A stretch of 64,000 nucleotides of DNA from positions 1,116,001 through 1,180,000 of the forward strand of contig NZ_CP123961.1 of NCBI RefSeq assembly GCF_036327415.1. Reading direction: 5' to 3'. This document shows positions 47,486 to 59,145 of the stretch, one piece after another (the first letter of the stretch is position 1; the number at the start of each line of letters is the position of its first letter). The DNA comes from Bartonella grahamii subsp. shimonis (GTDB taxonomy: Bacteria > Pseudomonadota > Alphaproteobacteria > Rhizobiales > Rhizobiaceae). The notes beneath the pieces were generated by a model that saw only the letters and a program-made list of their open reading frames with translations, ran no database searches and had not been told where the DNA came from. The position numbers and the translations under genes are program-made.

Positions 47486-48355
47486 AGTATTGTTTAATAA
47501 AACAAATGCTCTCGCCTAGTGTGAAAGACTTGTGTGATTATTTTTGCAGGCCGTAAAATTCCGTCGTTTAAGGCGGTAAGATAAGGGATATAGAATATAC
47601 ATAACTTAACACATTTAAGTGTTTTTAAATACAACTGCAAGTATTCAAGGTAGAGCTTGCTCGTAGTTCCTAATAAATCACATGAGGGATCAACTCTTGG
47701 CACTTGAGACAGTTCATAAGTGGCATTTTTAATTCTTTCTTATACAGTTTTTACCTACAATCCAGCCCCGCTTGTGACGTGCAAGGGAATAGTTTTGATT
47801 GGATTCAACACGGAATTGGTTTGAAATGAAAGCATTCTGCAATATTTGAGATTCTAATTTAATATATAAAACAATAAATTATGATTATAAATCAATGTAT
47901 TGATAGTAATAGAAACTCACCGAGAGTAATTGGATTTTTTACAAATTGGTATTGGTAGGAATCTTTTTCCTTTAGGAAGGGGAAGAGCTCAATGATTTGA
48001 TGAAGTTTTTGTGATTAGTGCATTTTTTATAAAATAACATTGTTATCTATTCAGTGAAAAAGTGTTTTGCGTTGTTTGTTATTCTAAGTTTTACCATGTA
48101 TGTTACGATTAGTTTTTAGCTTTTTTTTACTGCAAATGAAAACTTTAGGTCTGATAAGATAAGTTGTATCAGAAAAACTATTTATTTAATTTTTTCTTTC
48201 TAAAACGAGAAGTGACTAGAAAAGAAATTTAAATTCATAATACAATTAAGAGACACATTGTTTTCTGAACTGTATTTGCTTATCCCTCATTTTTTAATAT
48301 GAATAAAAAGATATTAATTTAATTGCTAAAAAAGGGATGTTAATAGGTTCATAGA
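47486..48355. other. Gap between the Mth938-like and NDUFAF6-like genes
   Basis: An 870-base AT-rich stretch with no gene. Its left half holds a copy of the dispersed repeat (47693-47885); the right half shows nothing beyond AT-rich runs. Confidence 0.5.
47693..47885 (+). repeat. Degenerate dispersed repeat, copy 4
   Basis: Starts CTCTTGGCACTTGAG like the copy at 39840 and then follows the copy at 45757 (TTCTTAT, AGTTTTTACCTACA, ACGTGCAAG, ATAGTTTTGATT, GAAATGAAAGC). It is the most complete copy and bridges the others. Confidence 0.55.
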
Positions 48356-49216
48356 ATGATAGGCTCTCTTCCTTATTGTCTTGATATTTTACGTACCATA
48401 GATCGTGATCGCTATATATCGGTTTTATTTGCACCTAAAAAAAAGCGCCAAGCATTAGCTGCTCTTTACGCATTTAATGCTGAAGTTTCTCGTATTCGCG
48501 AAAGTGTACATGAGCCCCTCATAGGAGAAATACGGTTACGTTGGTGGTATGATTCTATTGCTCATGGTGAAATGCAAACGAGCGGAAATAGTCCAATTTT
48601 GAGTGATTTATTGAAAGCGATAACTCTTTTTAACTTACCTAAGACAGCTTTTTTACGTTATTGTAATGCACAAATTTTAGATCTTTATCACAATCCAATA
48701 GAAACACTTCATGATCTCGAGCATTATTGTGGTGAGACAGCAAGCATAATTTTACAGCTTTCTTGTCAGATATTAGATCCTGATACTGCACAAGAGTTTA
48801 CAGATATCTATGAACATGGAGGGATTTCTCAAGGATTAAGCGGTGTATTGCGTCTTTTATCATTCATACAACCACGCTATCAATATTATTTACCTACTGA
48901 TATATTAAAGGCTGTAGGAGTGAATAGGGAAGATTTGGAATCTCACCGTCTCAGTGATCAACAAAAGGGTCGTATTGTTGAAGCTATGGTAGCATTATCG
49001 CGCGATCATTATACCCAATTTTACGAGTATTCTTGTGCTTTACCTAGAATTCTTAAGCCAGCTTTTCTTCCATTGGTTATTGTACCGGCTTCTCTTCAAA
49101 AAGCTATACAGCTGGGGTCTGCTCTTTTTCAAGAGAGTGCAACTTTGCCATTGATATATCGCTATTGGTTGATAACAAGGGCAGCAATAAGCGGCAATTT
49201 TCCAAAGATATTGTAA
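48356..49216 (+). CDS. Squalene/phytoene synthase-fold protein, NDUFAF6-like
   Basis: The 286-residue product has the all-helical squalene/phytoene synthase fold: DRDRYISVLFAPKKKRQAL, LYAFNAEVSRIRESV, GEIRLRWWYDSI and YCGETASIILQL. The Asp-rich motifs needed to bind prenyl diphosphates are mostly missing (EVSRIR and no second DxxxD), as in NDUFAF6, a complex I assembly factor. Its neighbour is an NDUFAF3-like protein, which fits. Enzymatic activity is doubtful. Confidence 0.82.
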   Translation: MIGSLPYCLDILRTIDRDRYISVLFAPKKKRQALAALYAFNAEVSRIRESVHEPLIGEIRLRWWYDSIAHGEMQTSGNSPILSDLLKAITLFNLPKTAFLRYCNAQILDLYHNPIETLHDLEHYCGETASIILQLSCQILDPDTAQEFTDIYEHGGISQGLSGVLRLLSFIQPRYQYYLPTDILKAVGVNREDLESHRLSDQQKGRIVEAMVALSRDHYTQFYEYSCALPRILKPAFLPLVIVPASLQKAIQLGSALFQESATLPLIYRYWLITRAAISGNFPKIL

Positions 49217-50116
49217 AAGAATATTACCACGTTGGAATGCGTAACGTATAGACTAGTTTTCTTATATGAAAATAAAAGGCGCTATTGTGATTCCAAACCA
49301 TTTTTTTGTTATAAAAAATGTTGATGTTTTGGTTGTTATGAGTACAAAAGAATAGGAAATTTTATGATCTTGAAAATAAGGTGTATTTCTTTATCAGTAA
49401 TATGTTCTATGCAGTGTATTGGATGGGTGAGATGCAGAGAAAGAAAAATATGAGATAAAGCTCAATACATTGGTTCGTTTGATGAAGAACTTTTAAGTAT
49501 ATTGATTGTATCTCATTTGCAAATGAAATAAAATTTCTATTTTATGAGAGAAGCTATTTTGGAAGTCTATAAGTCTATAAAAAACTCTTATTTTTGAGAA
49601 ATTATAACATCATAATTGATGACTGTTATGATCTATGAATATATTTATAATGATAACTCGTTTTTTCTCATATTGAAGGAGAGTCTTGAATAGAGGAAGA
49701 TTTCTTCATTTTTATAATGAGTTTTAAAAATAGTTTTTTTGTATATTATAAGTTGGGTGTGAAAATGAAATCATTTAAGGAAGAAGCGATACGCTCCTTA
49801 TGAATGAATATTAAGAGTAGCAATACAATGAGCTATAAATGAATGACGATAGGGATGACATTTATAGCTTAATGGATAACAATCTTTACAACCTTTGGAT
49901 GGGTGATATTTTTTAATGCATTGCAAAAACGACTCTACATTCCATTGACTATTTTCTCGCAAATCCATACATGCACTGATTTGCGAGAGAATTAATCATT
50001 ATACAAATGCTGATCCTAAGATATGTAAACAAGAGATCTATCTTACCTCTTCAACTATAGACGAAGAGCTGATAGAAACTTGATCAAATAAGTTCTTTAA
50101 ATTAGGCACAATATTT
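49217..50116. other. 900-base gene-free gap
   Basis: The gap separates converging genes. It holds only the inverted repeat at 49955-49988 and a 29-codon ORF near 49364 with a signal-peptide-like start that I do not accept as a gene. No RNA gene is seen. Confidence 0.5.
49955..49988. repeat. 11-bp perfect inverted repeat
   Basis: TCTCGCAAATC at 49955-49965 is the reverse complement of GATTTGCGAGA at 49978-49988, with a 12-base loop. It lies about 130 bases past the ppiD stop. No T-run follows on either strand, so termination is not assured. Confidence 0.4.
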
Positions 50117-52006
50117 TTATTGGAGAGCGTTAAAGATCTGATTATAATTTGTGCTATTAATTTCCAAAGGATGTTCTTTATTGGCAACTTGTAGCATTTC
50201 TAGCTTGAGATCTTCTCTTATCATCATATCTATATTGGCGCGAACCTCAGTTGAAAGAGTATGAGGAGTGATATCTTTAGGCATGGTTACAGTCTTTATT
50301 TGATAAATGATACGGTTTGTTGACACCGGACCTTTTATGATGCCATAATGGCCTTTAGGAGCAGAAAATAATGCTTTAATCCCTTCAACGCCAAGAGTTT
50401 CAGATGAGTCTTGACGCCGGAGGGGTGGTGTTGTTTGTTTTGTAACACCAAGGGTACGAGCAAGAGCAACAAGACTTTTTCCTTCCGTGAGCTGTTTGAG
50501 AGCATTTTGGGCTTTTTCATCAAGAAGACGTTGGATTTCCTCACGTTTCCATTGAGAAAGAACATCTAGCTTAGCCTCTTCAAGTGTCTTATCGCGGGCA
50601 GGAATAATTTTATCAACCTTATACCAAAGATATCCACCATTTTGAAAAGAGAGAGGATCAAGATCAACTCCTTCGTTTGATTGATAGATGGCATTCAGTA
50701 AAATATCTTTTTGAGGTAAATCCGTGAGTATTGCACCTTCAAGCGTTTTTCCCGTTTTATCGATAGTAATTGTGCGCAAAGATAATTTATATTGGTCAGC
50801 TAGCTCTTTGAGAGAAGCACCCTCAAAACGAGCATTTTCAATGGCTACATAATTTTTACGGATATCATCAGTAGCACGATTTTTGGCAAGTGTTTGGCGA
50901 ATATTTTCTTCTACACTTTCAAAAGAAAGAGAGCCTGAGGGTTCAATATGCGTGACGCGAATGATAACAGGTCCCTGTAAGTCATTTATCACAGCACTGA
51001 CTTGGCCTTGTTGAAGTTCAAAAATTTCAGATGTTAGATGATTAGGAAGTTCATTTTCTGCGAGAGGACCTTTTTTTATATCATTCAGAGTCTTTTTTTC
51101 AGCTTTTACTAGTTCATCAAAACTCAATCCATCAGCTATTTTTTTTGCTGCATTATCGGCTTCTTCGCGCGAGGGGAATCGCAGTTCCTCGAAAGTACGC
51201 TTTTCAGGCGTTACAAAACGTGAAGCATTTTGTGTATAATAGGCTTTCGCCTCATCTGTTGAGATATCTTTAGGTTTTACGAAATCATTAAGCTCCATAG
51301 ATAATAAAGAGACAGTGCGGTATTCTGGAGCACGAAATTGACTTTGATGTGCTTCAAACCATTTTTTTAGTGTTTCGTGATCAGGATCAGCAATTGTTTG
51401 CTTTTCCTTTAGATCAATAACGAGATAATCAGCAATACGCATTTCTCCTTGATAAAGAGCAAGTGCTTTATAAAAGAGATTTGGTGCTTTCATATCAGAG
51501 AGTAAAGCTGAAATAAGTTGGTTACGCTTTTCTTGTTTGGTGTAATAATTAAGAAAAGCACTTTCACTGATACGTAAATTCTGAAGGTAGTTATAAAATA
51601 AATTTTTATCAAAGGTGCCATTGACTTGGAACATCTTATCAGAACCAATCGTATGAGCTATTGTATCTTTTGAAAGACTTATTTTCATTTTACGGGCTTG
51701 TTCATCAAGCAGTACATTTTGTTGTAATTGATTAAACACAAAAGCGGGAATTTGGTATTGCTGCATTTCATTTGCTGTAAACATTCGTCCAAGATGAGCC
51801 ACCTGTGCTAAACGTGCACTTTGATCGGCAAGTGCGAGACGATAATCATCGACAGTTACTGTGGACTTTCCAGAAGTAATAAGATCTCTTTCGCTTTTTG
51901 TGTGTAACTGCGGTATCCCCCATAAAAGAATGAAGCATAAGAGTAAAATAGCAAGGAAAATTCTGAAAATCCAAGAATTTGTAGCACTTCTTATGACGTC
52001 AAGCAT
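50117..52006 (-). CDS. ppiD: Periplasmic folding chaperone PpiD-like (SurA N-terminal and PPIC domains)
   Basis: PpiD-type proteins are anchored in the inner membrane by one N-terminal helix and assist proteins leaving the Sec channel. The 629-residue product has that helix at about residues 15-35 (IFRIFLAILLLCFILLW), a SurA-N-like chaperone region (about 40-220), and a parvulin-like domain (TPEKRTFEELRFPSREEA to about 355), followed by a C-terminal chaperone region. It is divergent from tpiA, from which 155 bases separate it. Isomerase activity is uncertain. Confidence 0.9.
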   Translation of the reverse strand: MLDVIRSATNSWIFRIFLAILLLCFILLWGIPQLHTKSERDLITSGKSTVTVDDYRLALADQSARLAQVAHLGRMFTANEMQQYQIPAFVFNQLQQNVLLDEQARKMKISLSKDTIAHTIGSDKMFQVNGTFDKNLFYNYLQNLRISESAFLNYYTKQEKRNQLISALLSDMKAPNLFYKALALYQGEMRIADYLVIDLKEKQTIADPDHETLKKWFEAHQSQFRAPEYRTVSLLSMELNDFVKPKDISTDEAKAYYTQNASRFVTPEKRTFEELRFPSREEADNAAKKIADGLSFDELVKAEKKTLNDIKKGPLAENELPNHLTSEIFELQQGQVSAVINDLQGPVIIRVTHIEPSGSLSFESVEENIRQTLAKNRATDDIRKNYVAIENARFEGASLKELADQYKLSLRTITIDKTGKTLEGAILTDLPQKDILLNAIYQSNEGVDLDPLSFQNGGYLWYKVDKIIPARDKTLEEAKLDVLSQWKREEIQRLLDEKAQNALKQLTEGKSLVALARTLGVTKQTTPPLRRQDSSETLGVEGIKALFSAPKGHYGIIKGPVSTNRIIYQIKTVTMPKDITPHTLSTEVRANIDMMIREDLKLEMLQVANKEHPLEINSTNYNQIFNALQ

Positions 52007-52161
52007 TGTTCAATCCCATTTTTACCATAAATTATTATCAAAGCAGTAATAGAATTTGCAATAAAGAGACGAAAGATGCAAGCTTTTAAAGATTTGCTTT
52101 CATGTTATAATTTGGTACCTACAGATAAACAATGGATTGTAAGAGTTCTTGAGGTAAAAAT

Positions 52162-52926
52162 ATGTCTCCAAATATTCGGCCTTTTCTTGCTGGGAATTGG
52201 AAAATGAATGGAACGAGTGAATCACTTGGAGAGTTGCGTGCTATTGCTACAGGCGTTAACTCTGATCTCTGTCATCTTTTTGAGGCGCTTATTTGTGTCC
52301 CAGCAACGCTTTTATCACGTGCTTCTGATATGCTGAATGGTGAAAATCTCCTTTTGGGAGGACAAAATTGTCATTTTGATGATCATGGTCCTTATACCGG
52401 AGATATTTCAGCTTTTATGCTTAAAGAAGCAGGAGCAAGTCATGTCATTATTGGGCATTCAGAACGTCGTATAGTATATCAGGAAAATGATGCGATTGTC
52501 TGTGCCAAAGTGCAAGCTGCGTGGCGAGCAGCTCTTGTGGCTCTTGTGTGTATTGGTGAAACATTGGAGGAGCGTAATAATAACAAAGTGCTGGATATTC
52601 TCGCGCAGCAGCTTGAAGAATCTTTACCAGATGGTGCAACAGCAGAGAATACCATTATCGCTTATGAACCTGTTTGGGCGATAGGCACCGGCAATATAGC
52701 GACTCCAGAAGATATTGCAAAAGTACATCATTTTATTCGTGATAAGGTGCGCTTTCGTTTTGGTGATGAGGGCAGTAAGATACGTTTGCTTTATGGTGGA
52801 TCTGTAAAGCCATCCAATGCATTTGAGCTTTTAAGCATTCCTCATGTTAATGGGGCTTTGATAGGTGGAGCAAGCTTAAAAGCGATTGATTTTTTAACTA
52901 TTTGCGATGTTTGTCGTAAACTATAG
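52162..52926 (+). CDS. tpiA: Triosephosphate isomerase
   Basis: TpiA interconverts dihydroxyacetone phosphate and glyceraldehyde 3-phosphate. The 254-residue TIM barrel starts RPFLAGNWKMNGT (Asn and Lys of the active site), has the electrophilic His in VIIGHSERR, and the catalytic Glu in AYEPVWAIGTG with the mobile loop after it. LLYGGSVKPSN binds phosphate. TGAGG precedes the ATG. It starts the tpiA-secG-pyrG-kdsA-eno block. Confidence 0.97.
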   Translation: MSPNIRPFLAGNWKMNGTSESLGELRAIATGVNSDLCHLFEALICVPATLLSRASDMLNGENLLLGGQNCHFDDHGPYTGDISAFMLKEAGASHVIIGHSERRIVYQENDAIVCAKVQAAWRAALVALVCIGETLEERNNNKVLDILAQQLEESLPDGATAENTIIAYEPVWAIGTGNIATPEDIAKVHHFIRDKVRFRFGDEGSKIRLLYGGSVKPSNAFELLSIPHVNGALIGGASLKAIDFLTICDVCRKL

Positions 52927-53008
52927 CAGAGAAATTTGAGTTTTCCCTTGGATTGCGTGTTATTTATGTGTAAATAGCTATTAAAGAGTTATTTGAAGAG
53001 TAGGGTTT

Positions 53009-53461
53009 ATGCAAACAGTACTTATCGTTATTCATTTGTTGATTGTGATTACTTTGGTTGGTATTATATTAATCCAACCTTCAGAAGGTGGTGGGCTAGG
53101 TGTGAGTAATAGCTCAGGGTTGATGAAAACCCGTGGATCTCGAAACCCTTTAACACGTTTGACGGCTATTTTAGCCTGTTGTTTTTTTGTTGTATCTATT
53201 GGACTTACCGTGGTGGGTAATATATCAAATTCTAGTTCTGATATTTTAAAGCGTATACCGGTTAATTCAGAGCAGAATTCTATCAATAAAGGATCAGGAT
53301 CAGTCCCATCATCAGATGGTAAGTCTTCCCCTTCTATTCTTGAACAGCTAGGAGGCACTTCGAATTCCCCGCAAGAACAGAAACAGTCCACAAATCCTGA
53401 AGCAGAAAGTCCAGTTCCACCGGTTCTTGAAAATACAGTTCCGGATAACAGTACAAAATAG
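53009..53461 (+). CDS. secG: Protein-export membrane protein SecG
   Basis: SecG stimulates the SecYEG translocon. The 150-residue protein has two membrane helices (about residues 2-22 and 53-73) and the signature LIQPSEGGGLG, followed by RNPLTRLTAILA. The tail of about 75 residues is rich in Ser, Pro and Asn and likely disordered, as in other alphaproteobacteria. It lies between tpiA and pyrG, the usual location, and is followed by a strong terminator. Confidence 0.94.
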   Translation: MQTVLIVIHLLIVITLVGIILIQPSEGGGLGVSNSSGLMKTRGSRNPLTRLTAILACCFFVVSIGLTVVGNISNSSSDILKRIPVNSEQNSINKGSGSVPSSDGKSSPSILEQLGGTSNSPQEQKQSTNPEAESPVPPVLENTVPDNSTK

Positions 53462-53486
53462 TTTTTTAAGAAAATATAGACTTTTT

Positions 53487-53511
53487 AAAAAGGTGATTTT
53501 TTCACCTTTTT
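53487..53511 (+). terminator. Intrinsic terminator after secG
   Basis: AAAAAGGTGA at 53487-53496 pairs with TCACCTTTTT at 53502-53511 around a five-T loop, followed by further T. It begins 26 bases after the secG stop and separates secG from pyrG. Confidence 0.75.
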
Positions 53512-53589
53512 TATTTTAGAAGAAAAATTGTTTCTTTTTGCATTTTTTTGCTGGAAAAATCATTATAAATTGCTTATCACCATAAGCCC

Positions 53590-55218
53590 ATGGCACGTTA
53601 TGTTTTTATTACTGGTGGTGTGGTTTCTTCCCTTGGAAAAGGCATCGCAGCGGCGGCGTTAGCAGCGTTATTACAGGCTCGCGGCTATCGTGTACGTCTT
53701 CGCAAACTTGATCCTTATTTAAATGTTGATCCAGGTACGATGTCACCTTATCAACACGGTGAAGTATTTGTGACCGATGATGGTGCAGAAACGGATCTTG
53801 ATCTTGGCCATTATGAGCGTTTTACTGGGCGTTCTGCGAATAGCCAAGATAATATTACAACAGGGCGTATTTATCGCAATATCATTGAACGAGAGCGGCG
53901 AGGTGACTATTTAGGGGCAACAGTTCAAGTTATTCCTCATGTTACGGATGAAATTAAGAGATTCATTACGACGGGGAATGAAGAGTTTGATTTTGTTTTA
54001 TGTGAAATAGGTGGAACGGTTGGTGATATTGAAGCTATGCCTTTTCTAGAGGCGATTCGTCAGCTTCGTAATGAACTCTCCCGACAAAATGTTGTTTATG
54101 TCCATCTTACATTAATGCCTTATATTCCTTCGGCAGGTGAATTAAAAACGAAACCAACACAACATTCTGTCAAAGAATTGCAATCAATTGGTATTTCTCC
54201 TGATATTTTGCTTGTGCGTGCAGATCGGCCTATTCCAGAAACAGAGCGGTGCAAATTATCACTTTTTTGCAATGTCCGCTCCAATGCAGTTATCCAAGCA
54301 TTAGATATGCCAACAATTTATGATGTTCCCATGGCATATCATCAGGAAGGGTTAGACTCTGAAGTTCTTTACGCTTTTGGAATCGATTCGGCACCTCCCC
54401 CTCAGATGGGGCATTGGGAAGATATTACGAATCGTATTCACCATCCTGAAGGAGAAGTGACGATTGCTGTTGTAGGAAAATATACAGGCTTAAAGGATGC
54501 TTATAAATCTCTTATCGAAGCTATTGCGCATGGTGGTTTAGCAAATAAAGTAAAAGTTAATATTGAGTGGATTGATTCGCAACTTCTTGAAAAAGAAGAT
54601 TCTGTCTCAGCTTTACAAAAAGCCCATGGAGTTTTAGTGCCAGGTGCTTTTGGAGCACGAGGGGCAGAAGGGAAAATTCGAGCAATTCAATTTGCACGAG
54701 AGCGTAAAGTGCCATTTTTAGGGATTTGCTTTGGCATGCAATTGGCTTGTATAGAAGCTGCGCGCAATATTGCACAGATTAAGGATGCTTCATCAAGTGA
54801 GTTTTGCGAAACAGAAAATCCAATTGTAGGTTTAATGACAGAATGGCTTAAAGGAGACGTTCTTGAAAAACGTACAGGAAATGGTGATCTCGGTGGATCA
54901 ATGCGTCTTGGTGCTTTTGCCGCTGAGTTAAAAGAAGAAAGCCATATTGCTCAAATTTATGGGATGACAAAGATTATTGAACGACATCGTCATCGTTATG
55001 AGGTCAATATTGCTTATAAGGACAAGTTAGAACAGTGTGGTTTAATTTTTTCTGGGATGTCTCCTGATGGTATTTTACCAGAAACGATAGAATATGCAGA
55101 TCATCCATGGTTCATAGGTGTTCAATATCATCCAGAACTAAAATCTCGTCCTTTTGATCCACATCCGCTTTTTTCTTCTTTTATTGAAGCCGCTGTAGAA
55201 CAAAGCCGATTGGTTTAA
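53590..55218 (+). CDS. pyrG: CTP synthase
   Basis: PyrG aminates UTP to CTP with glutamine. The 542-residue protein has the synthetase domain ([15 protein letters not shown]-loop near residue 8, and [15 protein letters not shown]) and a C-terminal class I glutaminase with the nucleophile in [16 protein letters not shown] and the His-Glu pair in [16 protein letters not shown]. The ATG lacks a clear ribosome-binding site, but the N-terminus [10 protein letters not shown] is exactly as in the family. kdsA follows. Confidence 0.97.
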   Translation: MARYVFITGGVVSSLGKGIAAAALAALLQARGYRVRLRKLDPYLNVDPGTMSPYQHGEVFVTDDGAETDLDLGHYERFTGRSANSQDNITTGRIYRNIIERERRGDYLGATVQVIPHVTDEIKRFITTGNEEFDFVLCEIGGTVGDIEAMPFLEAIRQLRNELSRQNVVYVHLTLMPYIPSAGELKTKPTQHSVKELQSIGISPDILLVRADRPIPETERCKLSLFCNVRSNAVIQALDMPTIYDVPMAYHQEGLDSEVLYAFGIDSAPPPQMGHWEDITNRIHHPEGEVTIAVVGKYTGLKDAYKSLIEAIAHGGLANKVKVNIEWIDSQLLEKEDSVSALQKAHGVLVPGAFGARGAEGKIRAIQFARERKVPFLGICFGMQLACIEAARNIAQIKDASSSEFCETENPIVGLMTEWLKGDVLEKRTGNGDLGGSMRLGAFAAELKEESHIAQIYGMTKIIERHRHRYEVNIAYKDKLEQCGLIFSGMSPDGILPETIEYADHPWFIGVQYHPELKSRPFDPHPLFSSFIEAAVEQSRLV

Positions 55219-55254
55219 TGCATAAATTTGGTTACTTTGCTTTTGAGGGATAAA

Positions 55255-56091
55255 ATGATTAAACCAAATGCCCATGTGAAAGTTGGAAATATTATTTTTT
55301 CAAATGAAATGCCTCTTTTATTAATTGCAGGACCGTGCCAGATGGAAAGTCGGGATCATGCTTTTGAAATGGCTGGTCGTATTAAGACAATTACCGATCA
55401 GCTTGGTATCGGATTTGTTTATAAATCGAGTTATGATAAAGCCAACCGAACCTCTTTGAATGCGGCACGTGGCATTGGTCTTGAAAAAGCAATGGCTGTT
55501 TTTTCTGATTTAAAAAAAGAGTTTGGATGTCCCATATTGACTGATGTACATACAGAAGAGCAATGTACAATTGTTTCTTCTACGGTTGATATTTTACAAA
55601 TACCTGCTTTTTTATGTCGTCAAACAGATCTTTTGGTCGCAGCCGCCAAAACAGGGTGTATTATTAATATTAAAAAAGGTCAGTTTTTGGCTCCGTGGGA
55701 TATGGAGAATGTTTTAAAAAAGGTTATCCACAGTGGTAATCCAAATGTTATGCTTTGTGAACGCGGCACATCATTTGGCTATAACCGACTTATTTCGGAT
55801 ATGCGTTCGTTGCCTATTTTACGTTCATTTGGTGCTCCTGTTATTTTTGATGCAACACATTCCGTTCAAGAACCTGGGGGGCAGGGTGCATCATCTGGTG
55901 GGCAGCGTCAATTTGTTGAAGTTTTAGCACGTGCGGCTGTTGCTGTTGGGGTTGCCGGTATTTTTTTAGAAACACATCAAGATCCGGATCATGCCCCTTC
56001 TGATGGACCTAATATGGTTAAAGTTGATGATTTACAGAGATTACTTGAGACTTTAATGGAATTTGATTATCTGTCAAAGAAGTTAAATTGA
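55255..56091 (+). CDS. kdsA: 3-deoxy-8-phosphooctulonate synthase (KDO-8-P synthase)
   Basis: KdsA condenses arabinose 5-phosphate with phosphoenolpyruvate to KDO 8-phosphate for the LPS core. From the ATG at 55255, with GAGGGA upstream, it has 278 residues: LLIAGPCQMESRDHA near the start, FVYKSSYDKANRTS, and FDATHSVQEPGGQG, ending with the SDGPNMV segment. A TTG at 55228 would extend it by nine residues. It lies 36 bases after pyrG, beside eno, whose product phosphoenolpyruvate it uses. Confidence 0.96.
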   Translation: MIKPNAHVKVGNIIFSNEMPLLLIAGPCQMESRDHAFEMAGRIKTITDQLGIGFVYKSSYDKANRTSLNAARGIGLEKAMAVFSDLKKEFGCPILTDVHTEEQCTIVSSTVDILQIPAFLCRQTDLLVAAAKTGCIINIKKGQFLAPWDMENVLKKVIHSGNPNVMLCERGTSFGYNRLISDMRSLPILRSFGAPVIFDATHSVQEPGGQGASSGGQRQFVEVLARAAVAVGVAGIFLETHQDPDHAPSDGPNMVKVDDLQRLLETLMEFDYLSKKLN

Positions 56092-56138
56092 GAAGAGAAA
56101 GAACATTTGATGAATACAATATTAGGAATGAATCGTAG

Positions 56139-57431
<1,293 letters not shown>

Positions 57432-57545
57432 TCGTTGTGAGTACAAAATATGAAAATATAATATCATTTAGATTATGAAATTGAGATTTCTTATCAAAAG
57501 CGTAGAGCAATCATTTTATAGGCATTTAAATTTATAGGGATTAAG

Positions 57546-57953
57546 ATGAGAGGTGTAATTATTAGTCAAGATCAAGGAACGTATCTCGTTTCAGGTGATG
57601 ATGGTAAGCGTTATCAGTTTGCGACTTGGGATTGGTTGGGAAAGAAACCGGCAAGGATTGGTGATACTGTTGATTTTGTCTGTGAAGGGGGTGTGGTCAG
57701 TTCTGTTTTTCCATTGTTGAGACCAGATACAGAGAACTCAAAGATAATGTTTGCACTCCTTTGTTGGTGTGCAGGTATTTTTGGCGTTCATCGTTTTATG
57801 GTGGGGAGAGTTCGGACGGGTATTTTAATGCTTGTTTTATCTTTATCTCTTGCTGGATTGGTGATTACTGGTATTTGGGCAATTGTTGATTTTATACTCA
57901 TTGTTGCTGGAAAATTTACGGATAAAAATGGGAATCAGATTACAGATTTGTAA
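57546..57953 (+). CDS. TM2-domain membrane protein, intact copy 1
   Basis: The 135-residue product has an N-terminal soluble part of about 60 residues (VIISQDQGTYLVSGDDGKR, then IGDTVDFVCEGGVV) and a C-terminal TM2 domain: two helices (about residues 68-90 and 95-125) with GIFGVHRFMVGRVRTGI between them and a polar DKNGNQITDL end. TM2 proteins are widespread, and their role in bacteria is not established. AGGGA precedes the ATG. This is the only intact member of a three-copy tandem array (others at 58337 and 59146). Confidence 0.85.
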   Translation: MRGVIISQDQGTYLVSGDDGKRYQFATWDWLGKKPARIGDTVDFVCEGGVVSSVFPLLRPDTENSKIMFALLCWCAGIFGVHRFMVGRVRTGILMLVLSLSLAGLVITGIWAIVDFILIVAGKFTDKNGNQITDL

Positions 57954-58112
57954 AATTATTTATAATAAGAGAAAGTAATTTAGTTTGCTTTATTTTGATC
58001 AATATATTAAGCATGCATCATGCAAAGTTATTGTACTCTATTTCTTTAATATGAGATGTTAAGAAAAATATGCACAGTTAAGTAAAAGTATTGAAAAAGA
58101 CTGTGCTATTTT

Positions 58113-58285
58113 ATATGGGTGAAACAACGAGGTAAATCAATTAAGATGTGTTTTGTGTTGCTGCTTATAGCAGCAGAAAACATTAGATTATTGGGGGGCT
58201 CCAAACTATTTTAATTTCATGTTTATCACAGTTCTTGTGCGTTTTTTTTTACGCCGTGAGGTTAATCAACATACTATAAAAAGAA
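58113..58285 (+). pseudogene. Decayed copy of the 5' end of divIC/ftsB, copy 1
   Basis: The stretch aligns with the first 45 or so codons of the intact gene at 59724. The start codon is ATA instead of ATG, and the next codons read WVKQRGKSIKMCFVLLL against WTKQKRRSIKVRFVLPL. Further on only nucleotide similarity remains, up to GAGGTTAATCAACATA near 58275. The 27 bases before the start (GACTGTGCTATTTTATATG) are also shared. Confidence 0.75.
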
Positions 58286-58336
58286 ATAGTCTCTTTATGA
58301 ATAACACATGAGGAGTGGCTTTATAGGTGGTCGAGG

Positions 58337-58763
58337 ATGAAAGGTAAGATTATTGGTCAGGATCAAGGAGATTATTTCGTTTCAGGGGCTGATGGTAAGC
58401 GTTATCAATTTTCGAGTTTCGATTGGTTAGAAAAAAACACCAAAGGTAGGGGATACCATTGATTTTGTATATGAAGATAATGTTGTTAAATCTGTTCTCC
58501 CTCTTTTGAGTGAATCGCAGTCAGAAAAATCAAGATTGGCGATAGCACTTGTTTGTTGGTTTTTTGGATGGTTGGGAATTTATCACTTTATGGCAGGTAA
58601 AGTTGGAACGGGCATTGTAAAGCTTCTTATAAGCCTACTAAGTATACCGTTTCTGGGATTAGGGATATTGTTAATAACTATGCCTTGGTCATTTATTGAT
58701 TTTATAGTTATTTTATCCGGATATTTTAGGGATGACAATGGGGATAAAATTATAGATTGGTAG
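58337..58763 (+). pseudogene. TM2-domain gene, frameshifted copy 2
   Basis: The frame from the ATG at 58337 (VIG-like KIIGQDQGDYFVSGADGKR) matches copy 1 but shifts in a run of seven A near 58431-58437 and stops at 58462. The second part continues in another frame (DFVYEDNVVKSVLPLL) through a complete TM2 domain (GWLGIYHFMAGKVGTGI) to 58763. A TTG or internal start near 58506 could give an 85-residue TM2-only protein. The ribosome-binding site before 58337 is good. Confidence 0.8.
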
Positions 58764-58934
58764 AAATTTTAGAATAATATAAAAAGTAAAGAGTGAGGCA
58801 CTTTCTTTACTTTTAATATTGTCAATATATTAATTTAATAATGTAAATTATTTTAATATATGTCTTTAAATGTGAAATATTAAAGAAAATTATGAATATT
58901 TAAATAAAACTATTGAAAAAGACTGTACTATTTC

Positions 58935-59103
58935 ATATGAAGAAAATAAAAGTACAAATCGAACAGCGTGCTTTGTATTACCACTTATAATCGCGGGAAT
59001 TTTAAGTTGTTGGGGAATTTTAAGCTTTTTAAATTGTCATATATCACGGTGAATACAGATTGTATTCATGCAGTGAGATTTATCTAACATATATCATATT
59101 AGA
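58935..59103 (+). pseudogene. Decayed copy of the 5' end of divIC/ftsB, copy 2
   Basis: Nucleotide similarity to the start of the intact gene at 59724 is clear (CAAATCGAACAGCGTGCTTTG against CAATCAAAGTACGCTTTG, then ATCACGGTGAATACAGATTG against ATCATGGTGAGTATGGATTA), but with small indels, a lost ATG (ATA) and stops in every frame. It is flanked, like copy 1, by TM2 copies. Confidence 0.7.
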
Positions 59104-59145
59104 AGAAAAACTTCTTTATGAATAACAATTTTATAGGTGGTGAAG

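Noticed and set aside
49364..49453. 29-codon ORF with signal-peptide-like start
   Set aside because: No supporting context, ends quickly, in a 900-base gap without other gene traces.
53032..53391. 119-codon minus-strand ORF
   Set aside because: Antisense to secG; the proline/serine-rich tail of secG produces an open frame by composition.
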